Source of the DNA: Alnus glutinosa
Taxonomy: Eukaryota > Streptophyta > Magnoliopsida > Fagales > Betulaceae
Length of the DNA stretch: 64,000 nucleotides
Direction of reading: 5' to 3'
Assembly: GCF_958979055.1 (NCBI RefSeq)
Contig: NC_084897.1
Location: forward strand, 21,749,628 to 21,813,627
The notes under the pieces: model-generated
What the model was told of the DNA's origin: nothing
Seen by the model: only the letters and a program-made list of their open reading frames with translations
The model's database searches: none
Shown here: positions 1 through 12,106 of the stretch, piece by piece
How the letters are laid out: every line of letters starts with the position of its first letter
How positions within the stretch are numbered: the first letter of the stretch is position 1
Program-made: the position numbers and the translations under genes

Positions 1-478
1 TTCATGGGAAGAGTGGTGGCGGCAAGTAGCTGCACACAAGGTAGCATTACTGATCCAATAGTGGCTGAAGCAGTGAAGCTTGGGCTGGAATGTTTGCTGC
101 AATCTTGTGTAAGGACAAGTGTGTTTTTGATATAATTCTTGAAGGCGATTCCCAGCAAATTGTGACAAAGATTAAGGAGGGGACTCCAAATACTAGTAGG
201 TATGGCCACTTTGTGGAAGGTATTAAAAGTATTTTGCAATCTTTCCGTTCAGGTATGGTGGTTCATGTAAAACGAGATGCTAACTTAGCTGCACATCAGC
301 TCGCTAAAGATGTGGTCATTCATGTCATAAATACTACTAAAGTAAAAGAAATTCCTCCAATTATTTATGATATTGTAAGTAGGGAACTGTTAAGTTCCTA
401 GTTTTTTCAGATCTCAGAGTCTTTGATTGTAATGCTTTTGAGATTTATAAAGAAGAATTATTTGTTAAAAAAAAACAA
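1..478 (+). mobile_element. 3' end of a LINE (RNase H-like domain), broken
   Basis: The plus strand encodes the end of an RVT_3-type RNase H-like domain as found at the C-terminus of plant L1-type LINEs. The first frame reads TDPIVAEAVKLGLE, then the match moves to another frame near base 90 and continues with FAAIL, ILEGDSQQIV, VKRDANLAAHQLAK up to a stop at 401. There is therefore at least one frameshift. An A-rich tail near 465-478 fits the 3' end of a LINE. The 5' part lies outside the window. A stand-alone host RNase H-like gene fragment is the alternative, but the A-rich tail favours a LINE. Confidence 0.7.
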
Positions 479-718
479 AATGCTCTTGGTGGAGAGCACA
501 TGACCTAAATGGAACTAATTATAATCCATTTATAGAAAGTCTATTATAAATAAATAATTTGAATAAAGTCATCTAGAAAAACAATTTAATAACCACTCTA
601 CACATTTGAATCAGAATATTCCTTTAAACCGGTTTGGATGAAAATCTTATCTATAAGTTAATAAAAGATTCCAACACATAATGATCGGACAAAGATTAGG
701 CCGAAAACAGGATATTTT
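479..718. other. Unique AT-rich DNA before the duplication
   Basis: No gene or recognisable repeat seen. The duplicated segment begins at about 719, where similarity to 26366 starts abruptly. Confidence 0.5.
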
Positions 719-1560
719 CATATACTATTAGAGCGATGGGCATGATCCAATAGCTATATTTTATTATTATTATTCAAATCCGGGAAAAGGTTGCAAGGAA
801 CAATGGCTAGATTCATCCGTTTCACTCATTTAATATGGTTGATCGAACACACGAGGATTGTCGGCGAAACGCTTGACGGTGGCAGTGCACATGGTTATAG
901 TATTGGACCGGCCAAATTAAAGAATTATGGGCCTTTAGGCTAATACCGACATAATGAGAATTGTGGGTTCCAAGTCAAAACAACAAGACTCCTGAATGGG
1001 CCTATCCTGGAGATGGACACTCAAACGAATCTTCCACGGAAAAGGCTATTTTCGGGAATACATGATTGGCGGCACATCTAGATTGAATCTCAAGAGTGGA
1101 TACATCCCAAGCCCAAGATTTAACTTCTCTAGCCAAGGCGCGAGACAAGCATGTCCTGAGAACTTAGGTCTTATCCCATGAAATATGGATCAGAACTCTA
1201 CTCCAAGCCGAATTGAGTTAGGAGTCTCATCCCGGGTTCAATTAGGACACATTGAAGAATCCAGTCAACAGTCCAACTCCCAGTTGAATTGGGATAGGAC
1301 TTTAAGACTGAATCAAACTCCTAGCACTCTTAGTTTAAGTTGGAGTAGGAGACCTAATCCAAGCTTGGCTCAACCTCTTCCCCTATAAATATAGGCTCTT
1401 ATACCAAGTATAAGCCTTACACTGAATTATTGTGTATTAAACATACTTTTCTTTCAAAGATTGACTTTGTCATCGGAGTGAGACCCGCTGACACCCCGAT
1501 TAGTTCTCTTAATTTCTCTTGATTTTAGTGATTGTGAGAACCTGAACAACATTGAAAAAA
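719..1560 (+). mobile_element. LTR-like fossil, copy A
   Basis: This block matches 26366-27180 at high identity. It has a promoter-like CCCTATAAATATAGGC near 1381, a region like the R/U5 part of plant Ty3/gypsy LTRs (around 1460-1540, with GAGTGAGACCCGCTGACACC), and no open frame of note. I read it as a solo or non-autonomous LTR in plus orientation. Exact ends and a target duplication were not found, so the family call is tentative. It was in place before the segment duplicated, since both copies carry it. Confidence 0.5.
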
Positions 1561-1669
1561 TGGCCATTCATACCGTACAAAAAACTGTTCTAACAATTAC
1601 AAATAACATAAGATAATTGCCATCCAAAAGGTTGTCTTCATCCAATGTTCAACCCATTACAAAAAATTT

Positions 1670-2118
1670 GCTCATTAGCGGCCAACAAATTTGGCCGCTA
1701 ATAATGTTATTTTGGCCGCTATTGATCAACAGCAGCCAAATTTGGCTGCTAAAGAGTGGCCGCTAATAGTCCGACGCTAAAGACTATTAGCGGCCACATT
1801 TTTGACTCGCCACTAATAATTGTCTTATAGCGGCGAATTTGGTGGCTACTAAAAATAATTTTACCCGCCGCTAATACTAGACTATTAGCGGCCACACATA
1901 TGTGGCCACTAATAGTTAAAATAGTCTAGTATTATTAGCAGTCACACATATGTGGCCGCTAATACTAGACTATTAGCGGCTACATAGTTAAAATAGTCTA
2001 GTATTATTAGCGGCCACACATATGTGGCCACTAATACTAGACTATTAGTGGCTACATATGTGTGGCCGCTAATAGTTAAAATAGTCTAGTATTAGTGGCC
2101 ACATTTGTTGCCGCTATT
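1670..2118. repeat. Left subterminal repeat array of the CACTA element
   Basis: Dense direct and inverted copies of a core close to TTAGCGGCCAC, with tandem units carrying CTAGTATTATTAGCGGCC. In En/Spm elements such arrays bind the TnpA-type protein; here that role is inferred from the family. The matching right array is at 17275-17575. Confidence 0.85.
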
Positions 2119-3688
2119 ACTATCAAAAAATGAAAAAAAAAAAATAATAATAAATTATTTTTTTTATAAAAAAATTCAGATCCACCCATCCTCACTTAAT
2201 TAAATCTCTACATGCATATTGCAATGCAGAAATTCTAAAAGAAGTGCATCTCATAAGCAAAATTGTATTGCATAAGTTAATTAATAAGTTCAAGGCTCGT
2301 TGGTGGGACGTATTCAACTTGCCAAGGTAAAAATTACTTGTTGAGAACACTAGGTCAATCAGTTAAGCTCTGAACATGGGAGCATTAATTTAATATCTAC
2401 TAGCATAATGCATATTAAACAACAAAATTGCTAAGAATATCTGTACAGGCTAGCATTGACTTTGTCAGTAAAAAATTTTCGAGTTAGGCTGAATGATAAT
2501 ATGCATGCACCCAACCAATCTGCTGACAGGAGGATGGACTATGCTTGTTGTAAAGCTTAAATTATCATGGTGCCAAAAATATTAAAGAAGCAGTACTTGA
2601 TGGTGGGGTTAGATATGGTTGAACTCATTCAAGAACACGGATTTGGCAGAAGTACTATGTACTGTATATCTATCACAGAATTCGGTATTCTAGCATGCTA
2701 ATCAGGTCCAGTAAACCTATCAACAACAATAACATAATGTTTGTGATGCAATTTCTTCATGCCTTTGCTACTTCAATGTCAAAATTAAAGACAGGTTCAA
2801 AGCAAATGACTTTCAAAACCCAAAAATAAAGGAAGGCCAAACTGCATCAAATATAGATATACCCACTAAACAAACGGTACCTAATCTTTCATCAAAAAGA
2901 CAAAAAAAATAAAAATAAAAAAAAATGTAAACCCAAAACATCATTTTCTATATATTCTTAAACTTGATAATTAGAAAGTAAGTTGTTTTCAATAGGCTTA
3001 CGTGAAGAACCTCTGCTAGCCATATCAACAATCTGTCCAAATGTGATGCAAGGGCAGAAGCTAAAGTGCAAGTATACATGTTCCTAATCCAATAACAAGA
3101 AACTGAAGCAGAGAGAGAGAGAGAGATCATGTTACATGATTACAGACAACCAAACACATCCTCAACATTCTAAGAAAATATGACAAAGCTAGGTTTTCAA
3201 AACATTTTTTGATATACAGTAAGAATGAACAAAAGCAACCTATAAGAAAACAACTCAGTAAGTCCATCAAGCAAAACAACAAAATTCAAGACAACCAAGC
3301 AGCCAATTGTATCTTTCTCTTTTTTGTTCCTCTAATCTTAATTCAAACACAATCATAATTCAACCAAGAGCTCAAACCTTTTGAAAAAACAAAAAATTGA
3401 CAAAAGAGTGAAAGAATTCAAAATTTAAACTTTTCAGTACCATATGGTCCATATCTATGGCTAAATTGTTATTATGACATTTGACAAAGCAACGATGATT
3501 CATTATCTTTTTGATCCGTTCTTTCCAAACAATTTGAAATAAAAAAAAACCATAAGCATGACAAACCCAAATCAGCAGAATCCCCAGTTTTGTTAATACT
3601 ACTACATCATTAACAAAATCATGTGAATCCCAAAATCTCTAATCAAAATAAAACAAAATAACACAAACCCGGAAAGAGTCTATCTTTG
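2119..3688. other. AT-rich CACTA interior, no gene seen
   Basis: Low-coding DNA between the left array and the tandem duplication. It may hold 3' exons or introns of the minus-strand gene at 5190-9128, but none could be shown. A short GA run lies near 3111-3126. Confidence 0.4.
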
Positions 3689-4925
3689 AAATCTAAGTAA
3701 ACAATCACATGTTTCATTTCTTCACAATATCAACATCCGAAACCAGATAAGAATTATATATGCTCTATTGGGTTGGTAATTAGGTAAAAGATGGAAAACA
3801 CACACATACCTAGGCACATAAATGGCACTTCATTTAGCATACCTAGCAAAAATATCCAACCAACAATATCAACAACTAACAATCAACCAACAACCATATT
3901 CAAACACTCCAAATAATTTTTACGCAACCTTATCATTTCATGCAAGTCGCCCGTTTGCTGCAATTTACAGTACTTTCACCAGTAAGTAAATTACAATAGG
4001 ATTGAAATAACTTACCATCGATCATTTAAGCCCTTTAGCACCACAATTTCTAGCTCGGCCATCTTTCTCTGTTGCCATCCTACAAACACTTAAAAAGAAA
4101 ATTTTATTATATAGTTCTACTCCCTTGCTTTGTTTACTCAGTTTTTTTAACTTTGGTAAACATGTCAAGGGAAGTTTACTATTCAAAGTTTTTAAACCAA
4201 AAAAATTGTATTAATCTTTTACCTTGTAGTAACACAAACTATCATTTACAAAACATCAATTACGCATATTATAAAACACACATAACTGTTTGAATGTTTT
4301 ATACTAAATAGATATCTAAGTAAACAATCACAGGTTCCATTTCTTTACAATATCAACATCCGAAACCATATAAGAATTATATATGCTCTATTGGGTTGGT
4401 AATTAGGGAAAGATGAAAAACACACACATACCTAGGCACATAAATGACACTTCATTTAGCATACCTAGCAAAAATATCCAACCAACAGTATCAACAACCA
4501 ACAATCAACCAACAACTATATTCAAACACTCCAAATAATTTTTACGCAACCTTATCACTCCATGCAAGCCACACGCTTGCTACAATTGATAGTACTTTCA
4601 CCAGTAAGTAAATGACAATATGATTGAAATAACTTACCATCGGTCACTTGAGCCCTTTAGCAGCGCAATTTCTAAATCTTTCTCTGTTGCCATCCTACAA
4701 ACACTTAAAAAGAAAATTTTATTATATAGTTCTACTCCCTTGCTTTGTTTACTCAGTTTTTTAACCTTGGTAAACATGTCAATGAAAGTTTACTATTCAA
4801 AGTTCTTAAACCAAAAAAATTGTCTTAATCTTTTATCTTGTAGTAACACAAACCATCATTTACAAAACATCAATTACGCATATTACAAAACACACATAAC
4901 TGTTCGAATGTTTTATACTAAATAG
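3689..4925. repeat. Internal tandem duplication of about 620 bp
   Basis: The block 3689-4310 is repeated at 4311-4925, both starting near ATCTAAGTAAACAATCACA. On the minus strand both units contain ATGGCAACAGAGAAAGAT followed by a short open stretch (LEIxxLKG) and a GATGGTAAG splice-donor-like end. The duplicated piece may therefore be a 3' exon of the TnpA-like gene. The two units differ at many sites, so the duplication is not recent. Confidence 0.75.
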
Positions 4926-6590
4926 AAATGATAATTGTTCGAAACATTTAAATTATTATAGTAGAAATTGTCTAAGACAATAGTAGTTTCTAAGAAAAAT
5001 TATTACAGAGCATCAATCACTCCTTACTGCCTTGGCTTGATTGACCTATGGTAGATCTCCCTCCATGCCTGATAAGATTAGAGTTCAAATCATTATCAAT
5101 AATTTTTCTAATAATTACATATCAAATGCGTGTATGAAAAAAATGAGATTAGAAAAGTTCTCTAACCCGTGAAATTGTGATAGCAGTTTTCACATCTCTG
5201 CCTGCACCTCTGCACGCATCTCTGCCCAAATCTCTTCCCGTATCCTTTCCTGCGATGCTGCCATCTTTTCACACAGGGACTGATAAGATGTCTCGAGCTC
5301 TTCCCAATGCTTCCTACATTCCTCGTGAACGTCAATTTGGCTTGAAGATTTTGCTCGAGAAGATTTTGGATAGGTAGGTACGACACCTATCCCCATCCCT
5401 CGAACATGCCCCGTGCGTGAAACCCCGAGCGCTTCTATGAATGCCTCTTCTTCAGTGCAATTCGCGTTGTCTGAGTGAACTCTTGCTTCCATTTCATTCT
5501 GCACAAACAAAATGAAAATTAACTAAATCACTCACACAAGCTGAATATTTATATCCATTGTGAGTAATCCTTTTATAAACTTACATATAAGCTTTCAACA
5601 ACTTCGTTAACAAAAGAACCGTCATTCTTTTTGTGTGTATCGCTATAAAATTCGAGAGGATTGGGCCTGGCACTAGTTATTTTTTTCTGTACATAAAACA
5701 CATAATTAATGGTAATAAACTAAAATTAATTTGAACAAAAATATGCTTAAACTCCTTACCTTCTTGTGAATAACGCTGATGAATGAGTAGCTACCAGCAG
5801 TGTGATTTGTTTTCAAGTGGCTTCTATTAGCCGCATTCCGAGCACACTTCTCCTAATAGTGTTCAACCAAAAATCAAATATTCATTATATTACTTACAGT
5901 TGTAATCAAACACTATAAATCCTAATTAACCAATCACTTTAAGAATATATATTTACCTTCCATTCTTTCGTTTCAAATGAGTCACAGATCAAAGACCATT
6001 GTTCTCAACAAAGATGAGTAGGAACAGTGGCCCTCGCCTTGGCGCTTGCATCGGCCACCGCAGCTGGATCTTCGACATTAATGTCTTCGAAATAAGGCTT
6101 GTATTTATTCAACTGCAGGTTGGAGTGAGTCCTTGAATAGCTTCTACTTAGACCAAAATCTAATCCTTCCACGTGTACTATATTATTATCATCCAACCTG
6201 AAATAACTCTGCGACATAGTAATTATGCAAACAATAATGGTCAAAACTTTGTGACATTATTTCTAACAATTGGCATAATACACACAAACAATAGTCTACA
6301 CTTTGTACCTTCACATGGTTTTTTAATACTTGCACCATCTCACTTGGGACCTCAGTCCAAGAATCATGATGCAAGTCGCAATGATCGCTGAGGACCTCAC
6401 CAATCAACCTCGAGAAAAAACGAGCATTATTGCCTGCAGGATATCGCTACCTACCCCGAAACTCGATATCGATGGGACCATTCTTCGTTAGTTCCTTCAA
6501 CTTCTTATTTTTGTTCTTTCCTTTTCAGCGCCTAACAGATGTGGTAGCTGTTTAAAACATAAAAACAGTCAGCATTAATGAATTCAATGG

Positions 6591-6626
<36 letters not shown>

Positions 6627-6654
6627 AATGACCATAAGTTTACTTACATCCCAC

Positions 6655-6879
6655 TAGGGGTGTAAATGAGCTGAGCTACTCGTGAGCTTATTCGAGATCG
6701 GCTCAAATAAACTCGACTCGTGCTCGAATCGATTATTAAATGAGCTACTCGTGAACACGAAAATCAAACTCGATTATTAAACGATGCAAACTCGTATAAA
6801 CTCGACTCGACCCGATTAAAGCTCGTGAACCCGCTCGTATAAGGATCGACTCGTTTATTAAGGCTCGACTCGTATAGTC

Positions 6880-6949
<70 letters not shown>

Positions 6950-8877
6950 AATAATATACTATGTGTATTATGTAAGCATAAATTAAGTAACAAATAACAA
7001 TAGTTATTGGTCAATATATATTAATTGGTCATATTTATATAAAATAGTAAAAATGAATAATATCAATAATTAATTGTTAGTCATATGATATAATGACAAT
7101 CCAGATACTAATCAAATTATTCATGTAATATAATAAGATTATAATTTATAGGATTATATGATCATATAATAATATAACATTGTACCATACTACCATATGA
7201 CATGTAATTTATGTAAATATAAAATATGCAATCACTTTACTATATGCTATGAGTATTATCATTAAATATTTAATAATCATTACATACGGATTGTTAGATC
7301 ATGTTAATATGTTAAATATACTATCATATGATCATATAATATTAGTATTATTAGTAGGTAATTATGAATTATGATAAATTTGATAATTATTATTTATTAC
7401 TCGTAAATTTATAAAAATCATACTTAATTACTTATTATAGATTCATAGATAATCTCATAAATCAAGTGATATGATATGATTCATAATTTATAATCATAAA
7501 TATATATACATATTACTATATTAGTAACATATATAATTATAGCTATATAGTGTCATATATGATATAGACTATAGTATACAAATTCATACTAATATAATGG
7601 TTTAGTATTTAGATACTTAGTTAGATACACTCATACACTTAATAAGTATGATTTATGATTTTAAGTATTTAATAATTATTAGTAATATTTAGATGCAATG
7701 AGTCAATGACTATGTATATAGATTACATCCGTACGTAATTATGAATTCACATTATTCATATGATATAATGACACTAATGAAACTTAATGATATTGTTCAT
7801 ATATAATAATAATGTGATTCATACAATCCTAAATTAAGTTATTAGGATTGAAATTACTTATATATTAATTATAATGATAATTCATAACTTGTAATCACAA
7901 TTCACAAGTTATGAATTATCATTATAATTTAGATCATATGATTTAACATTGTGTTATATAACCGTTAGTTGTTAGATATGATCTTATTAGTATTATCATA
8001 TAGGACTATATGATAATATAATAATTATCATTGTAAGACATTGTTAATGTTTTAACTTAATATAAGTTAGTTAGTTTTTATATTGACTGTTAATTTTTTT
8101 TTTTAAATGCCAAAAATAAAACGATAATACTCTTTTATTTGAGATCATATGATAGTGCTTAGATTATATGAAAACATCATTATCATATATATGATTTATA
8201 TCTATCTATATTAACTTATTAAGTATGTAAGTATTGACTAAATCCACATCACATGTAAGTATTGTAATCTTATAATTATAATTTATAAAAGATCTTGAAA
8301 AATTCATGTTTGTAATTATAATTTCTTATATTTCTGTTTGTATTTGTTTAAATGTAATATTATTTTATTTTTGTAGTTGAAAATTTGTAATTCAGAATTG
8401 TAATTTCTTATATTTCTAATTGTATTTGTTTAAAAGTAATTTTATTTTATTTCTTTAGTTATGTTATTGTGTATTTCGATTTTATATTCATTGGCAATTG
8501 CTTAATGCAAAATCCTGGATTACTGATAGTGTAATTTGCACACTATGTGACTTGCTTAATGCAAAATCCTAGATTCCTGATAGTGCAATTTGCACACTAT
8601 GTGAAATTCGTGATTTAATTTTTTTTTTTTTATGCTAAGATCAATAATTTCGAATTATGAAATGGGCCGAGCTCGACCGAGTACTCGAGCTCGGGATTTA
8701 CCAAAATGGTCGAGCTCGAGCTCGAGCTCGGACAACATTTTTTTTACATGAGCCGGTCTCGCACATAATTTTCCAACTCGTGTCGAGCTCGAGCTTGAGC
8801 TCGAGCTCGACTATAACTTAAACGAGCCGATCCCGGACAGGCAATACCCGCTCAGGATCGGCTCATTTACACCCCTA
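6655..8877. mobile_element. Non-autonomous hAT-type element, 2.2 kb
   Basis: Terminal inverted repeats TAGGGGTGTAAATGAGC (left) and GCTCATTTACACCCCTA (right) are perfect. The 8-bp target duplication is CATCCCAC at 6647-6654 and CATCCTAC at 8878-8885, one mismatch. The interior is very AT-rich with no transposase, a (TA)n tract at about 6881-6945, and GAGCTC/CTCGAG-rich arrays inside both ends. It sits in an intron of the CACTA TnpA-like gene. Confidence 0.9.
6881..6945. repeat. (TA)n microsatellite
   Basis: An almost pure TA run inside the hAT-type element. It gives spurious repeat-peptide open frames on both strands. Confidence 0.95.
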
Positions 8878-9485
8878 CATCCTACCGATGAGTGTAAGAC
8901 ATTAGACTATGACTCGAAAGGATGGTCCTCCACTGGCGATGTAAGTGGGGCATTTGGCTGCTCCTTGACATGATGGCCCTCCACCGGCGATGTAAGGGGG
9001 GCATCTGGCAGCTCTTCGACAAGATGGTTGTCCACTTGCATTAGGAGGTCCTCCACATGGCCTCGGCCTAGGCCCTGACTATGATTCTGCTTAGTAGATG
9101 CTTTTGGTACTCGTTTTCCTCTGTGCATGTCTAATTTTCTTGATTGACCTGTACCGAAAAAAAATATATATATATATATTGATCAGTCATACTAGTTGGC
9201 AATATGTTTTTTTCAAAAAGAAAATAAAATAAGAAAAGAGAAGTATTTGAATTGACACAGATGATTAACTATTCTACACCTTTACATTAAGGAAATCAAA
9301 GTGTAAATACAACCGCATTTGTTTGTAAAATTTAAAAGTATCCAACATTGGCACGTAAATTTCATTGAATCTTTTTCAATTATTCTATATTTCCATTGGC
9401 ATTTAATAGAAATGTTTGGATTGACGAAGATGGTTAACGCATTTTACACCTTAATGAAAATGAAAGAGAAGTGTAATACATTATA

Positions 9486-12069
9486 TTAACACATGTCATC
9501 ATCATATTCTGCATCACTGTCGCTTGAAGATGAATCTTCGTGATCAGAGTCGTCTACATGTTCAGAGTCCGTATCATTGTTGCTAGATAACTCCTCCTCC
9601 TCGTCAGAGTTTGTGTCGTATTATTCAATCAGCGGGTTATTGCCAACAAACAAGTTTGAATCAAGTTGCACATATAATTCATCAATAGGTATTGTTGGAT
9701 CATCTCTACCTAATGTAGTGGAGTCTTCAACAATGGCAATATTGCCCCCCATCACATACACGCTCCTGGTATACATTAATGTTCATACCTTGGTCATCAT
9801 CTCTCTCCACTATTGCTGGAACATCGTATATGTTTCTACTGGTCAACTTCTGCACCACTTTCCAACTATCACATAATTTGGGATCATTCAAGTAAAACAC
9901 TTGTGCAGCTTGAGTTACTAAAATGAACGGGTCAGACTCGTACCATTTACGAGAAGTATTCACAATCGTAAAGTTGTTGTCCATTTTCATTCCCCTCATA
10001 CTCCCAATATCCCACCAATCACACTCAAATAGGAACACCCGATTTGTGCCAGGATAACGTAACTCAAAAATGTTCCTCAGCTCACCATAGAACTCAATGA
10101 TTGAATTTTTGTGCTCACCTCGAACTAGAGATGTAAATAAACTAATCCGTTCGACAACCCACTCGGTTTAGTCCGATTCGAACTCGATACTGTAGAAACT
10201 CGATTGTTACTGTAGAAACCCTCTCGATTAGTAAGTGATACATACCCGACTCGCCCGACAAAACTCGATAGGGGCTCGCAAGCTCAACTCGTTTAAAGCT
10301 CGACCGGATCGCTCGTCCGGCTCGTTAGTCCGACTCGTTAGCTCGTTCATATCTTACATATATATTAGTGAAAATAGTAAATATAGTATAATATATATAG
10401 TATTACATATTAATTATAATACTTTGATAACAATATTAAATAGTTAGCATATAAGTATATATATATAAACACATATATATATATACTTATACTTATATTA
10501 TAGTTACTTAGTTATATAGAATATATTAGACTTACTATTTGTTTACATTATACATATATCATAGTTTATACTCTCTAGTTATATATAATAATATATTGTT
10601 AATTTGTTACTTATAAACTATAGTTATATACTATATTTTATAATATACCTTATATAGTTACATATTATATATTTATGTTATTAATAAATGCTTACATGTT
10701 GTTCATAAACTTGGGCTTGAATTCTGCTTTGATCACTCATTAAAAAATTTAATAGTTTACATCAAGCTCTAGTTGAGCCAAGCTTGTCGAGTAACCCAGC
10801 TCGGCTCGAATGTCATTTTCAACGAACTCGAGCTTGAGCTCGAGCTCGAGCTCGAGCTCGAGCTCGCCCGAGTTTTAAACGAGCCGAGCTTGAACATGCA
10901 ATTTATAGCTTGGCTCAAATTCGAGTTCAACTATTTAGGCTCGACTCATAAACGAGAGTCTTGAAATCTTCAAACTCGACTCGGCTCGACTCGATTACAT
11001 CCCTACGGCTCGAACAACAACTCCACTATTCTGGGTAGTACGATTTTGTGCACATTCTTTTGTGTGGAACCTAACCCCAATCACAATACAACCTCTATAA
11101 GATCTAACTTGACGCTCAGCCCCGCATGCTAGAAAATATAATGGTTTTGGGACATTTCCTGCATTGCGCGCACCACGGTATATATTATCTCTAAACCAAC
11201 ACTCGAAATTAGCCTCATGCTTCTTCTGAATGTCATGGTAGCCATCTCGTTCAATCAACTGATAGTGTTCACTGCATATATATCCGAAATAAAATGTTAG
11301 CCGTCATCTTGTTACATGAGTAAACATAAAGTAATGATAAGAAATCTCTATTATTACACTTCAAGTATGAATTGATGTCCTTACAATTGCTAAGCACATA
11401 CCATTTAGCCCTTACAAAAAGATTCTCATCAAGTTTTACCAATTTCGCTGCACCCAACGGTCGGACTCGTTGACTGAACACATCCAACTCTTCTTCCTTT
11501 TCTTCTCGGCCGACGTCAGCACTTTTCTCGGCACGATTCCATCTTGTCTCAATATCACGAAGATACATTGAGCAAAAGGTCAAACACTCATCAGCGACGT
11601 AGCACTAGGCAATTGAACCCTCCGGTCGCGCTTTATTCCGCACACACCTCTTATATCTACCAAGTGTCATTTCAATTGGATACATCCAACGGTGTTGCAC
11701 TGGTCCCGCAAGCTCAGCCTCTCGAGGTAAATGAATTGCTACATGGACCATAATGTCAAAAAACGTAGGTGGAAATATTTGTTCCAACTTGCACAAGATT
11801 ATGGCAATGTTGTCCTTTATTTGCTTCAAGACATCTACTTTCAATGTCCGTGCACACAACTGCTTAAAAAAAGTACTCAACTCAGTAAACGTTGTTTGTA
11901 TTTCAGGCTTTACATACCCACGGATTGCAACAAGAAGTAAGCGTTGTAAGAAGACATGAGAATCGTGACTTTTCATTCCCGAAAGCTTGCCGGGCAGCTT
12001 GTTCACACACCGACCGATGTTAGATGCATACCCGTCTAGAAACTTAACTCTTTTCAACCAATCACACAA

Positions 12070-12106
<37 letters not shown>

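Larger units (their letters stand above)
5190..9128 (-). pseudogene. CACTA second gene (Transposase_24 / TnpA-like), decayed
   Basis: Minus-strand exons can be followed by homology: the start near 9128 (MHRGKR..., with two LTSPVE repeats); about 6560-6310 (FFSRLIGEVLSDHC, WTEVPSEMVQVL); about 6215-5957 (SYFRLDDNN to EQWSLICDSFETKEWK); about 5850-5762 (ARNAANRSHLKTNHTAGSYS); about 5687-5585 (NPLEFYSDTHKK); and 5501-5190 (EEEAFIEALG, HVRGMGIGV, then a charged helix-rich tail). This is the plant Transposase, Ptta/En/Spm pattern, a family thought to bind subterminal repeats. At least one in-frame TGA interrupts it (after PTHLC). A 2.2 kb hAT-type element lies in the first large intron. Exon ends are approximate. 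Confidence 0.75.

Noticed and set aside
1670-2118. Regular short repeats that could suggest a CRISPR-like array
   Set aside because: Units occur in both orientations with variable spacing, within a plant CACTA end. They are subterminal binding repeats.
6745-7014. Open frame with a long IYIYIY repeat
   Set aside because: It is a translation of the (TA)n microsatellite inside an hAT-type element.
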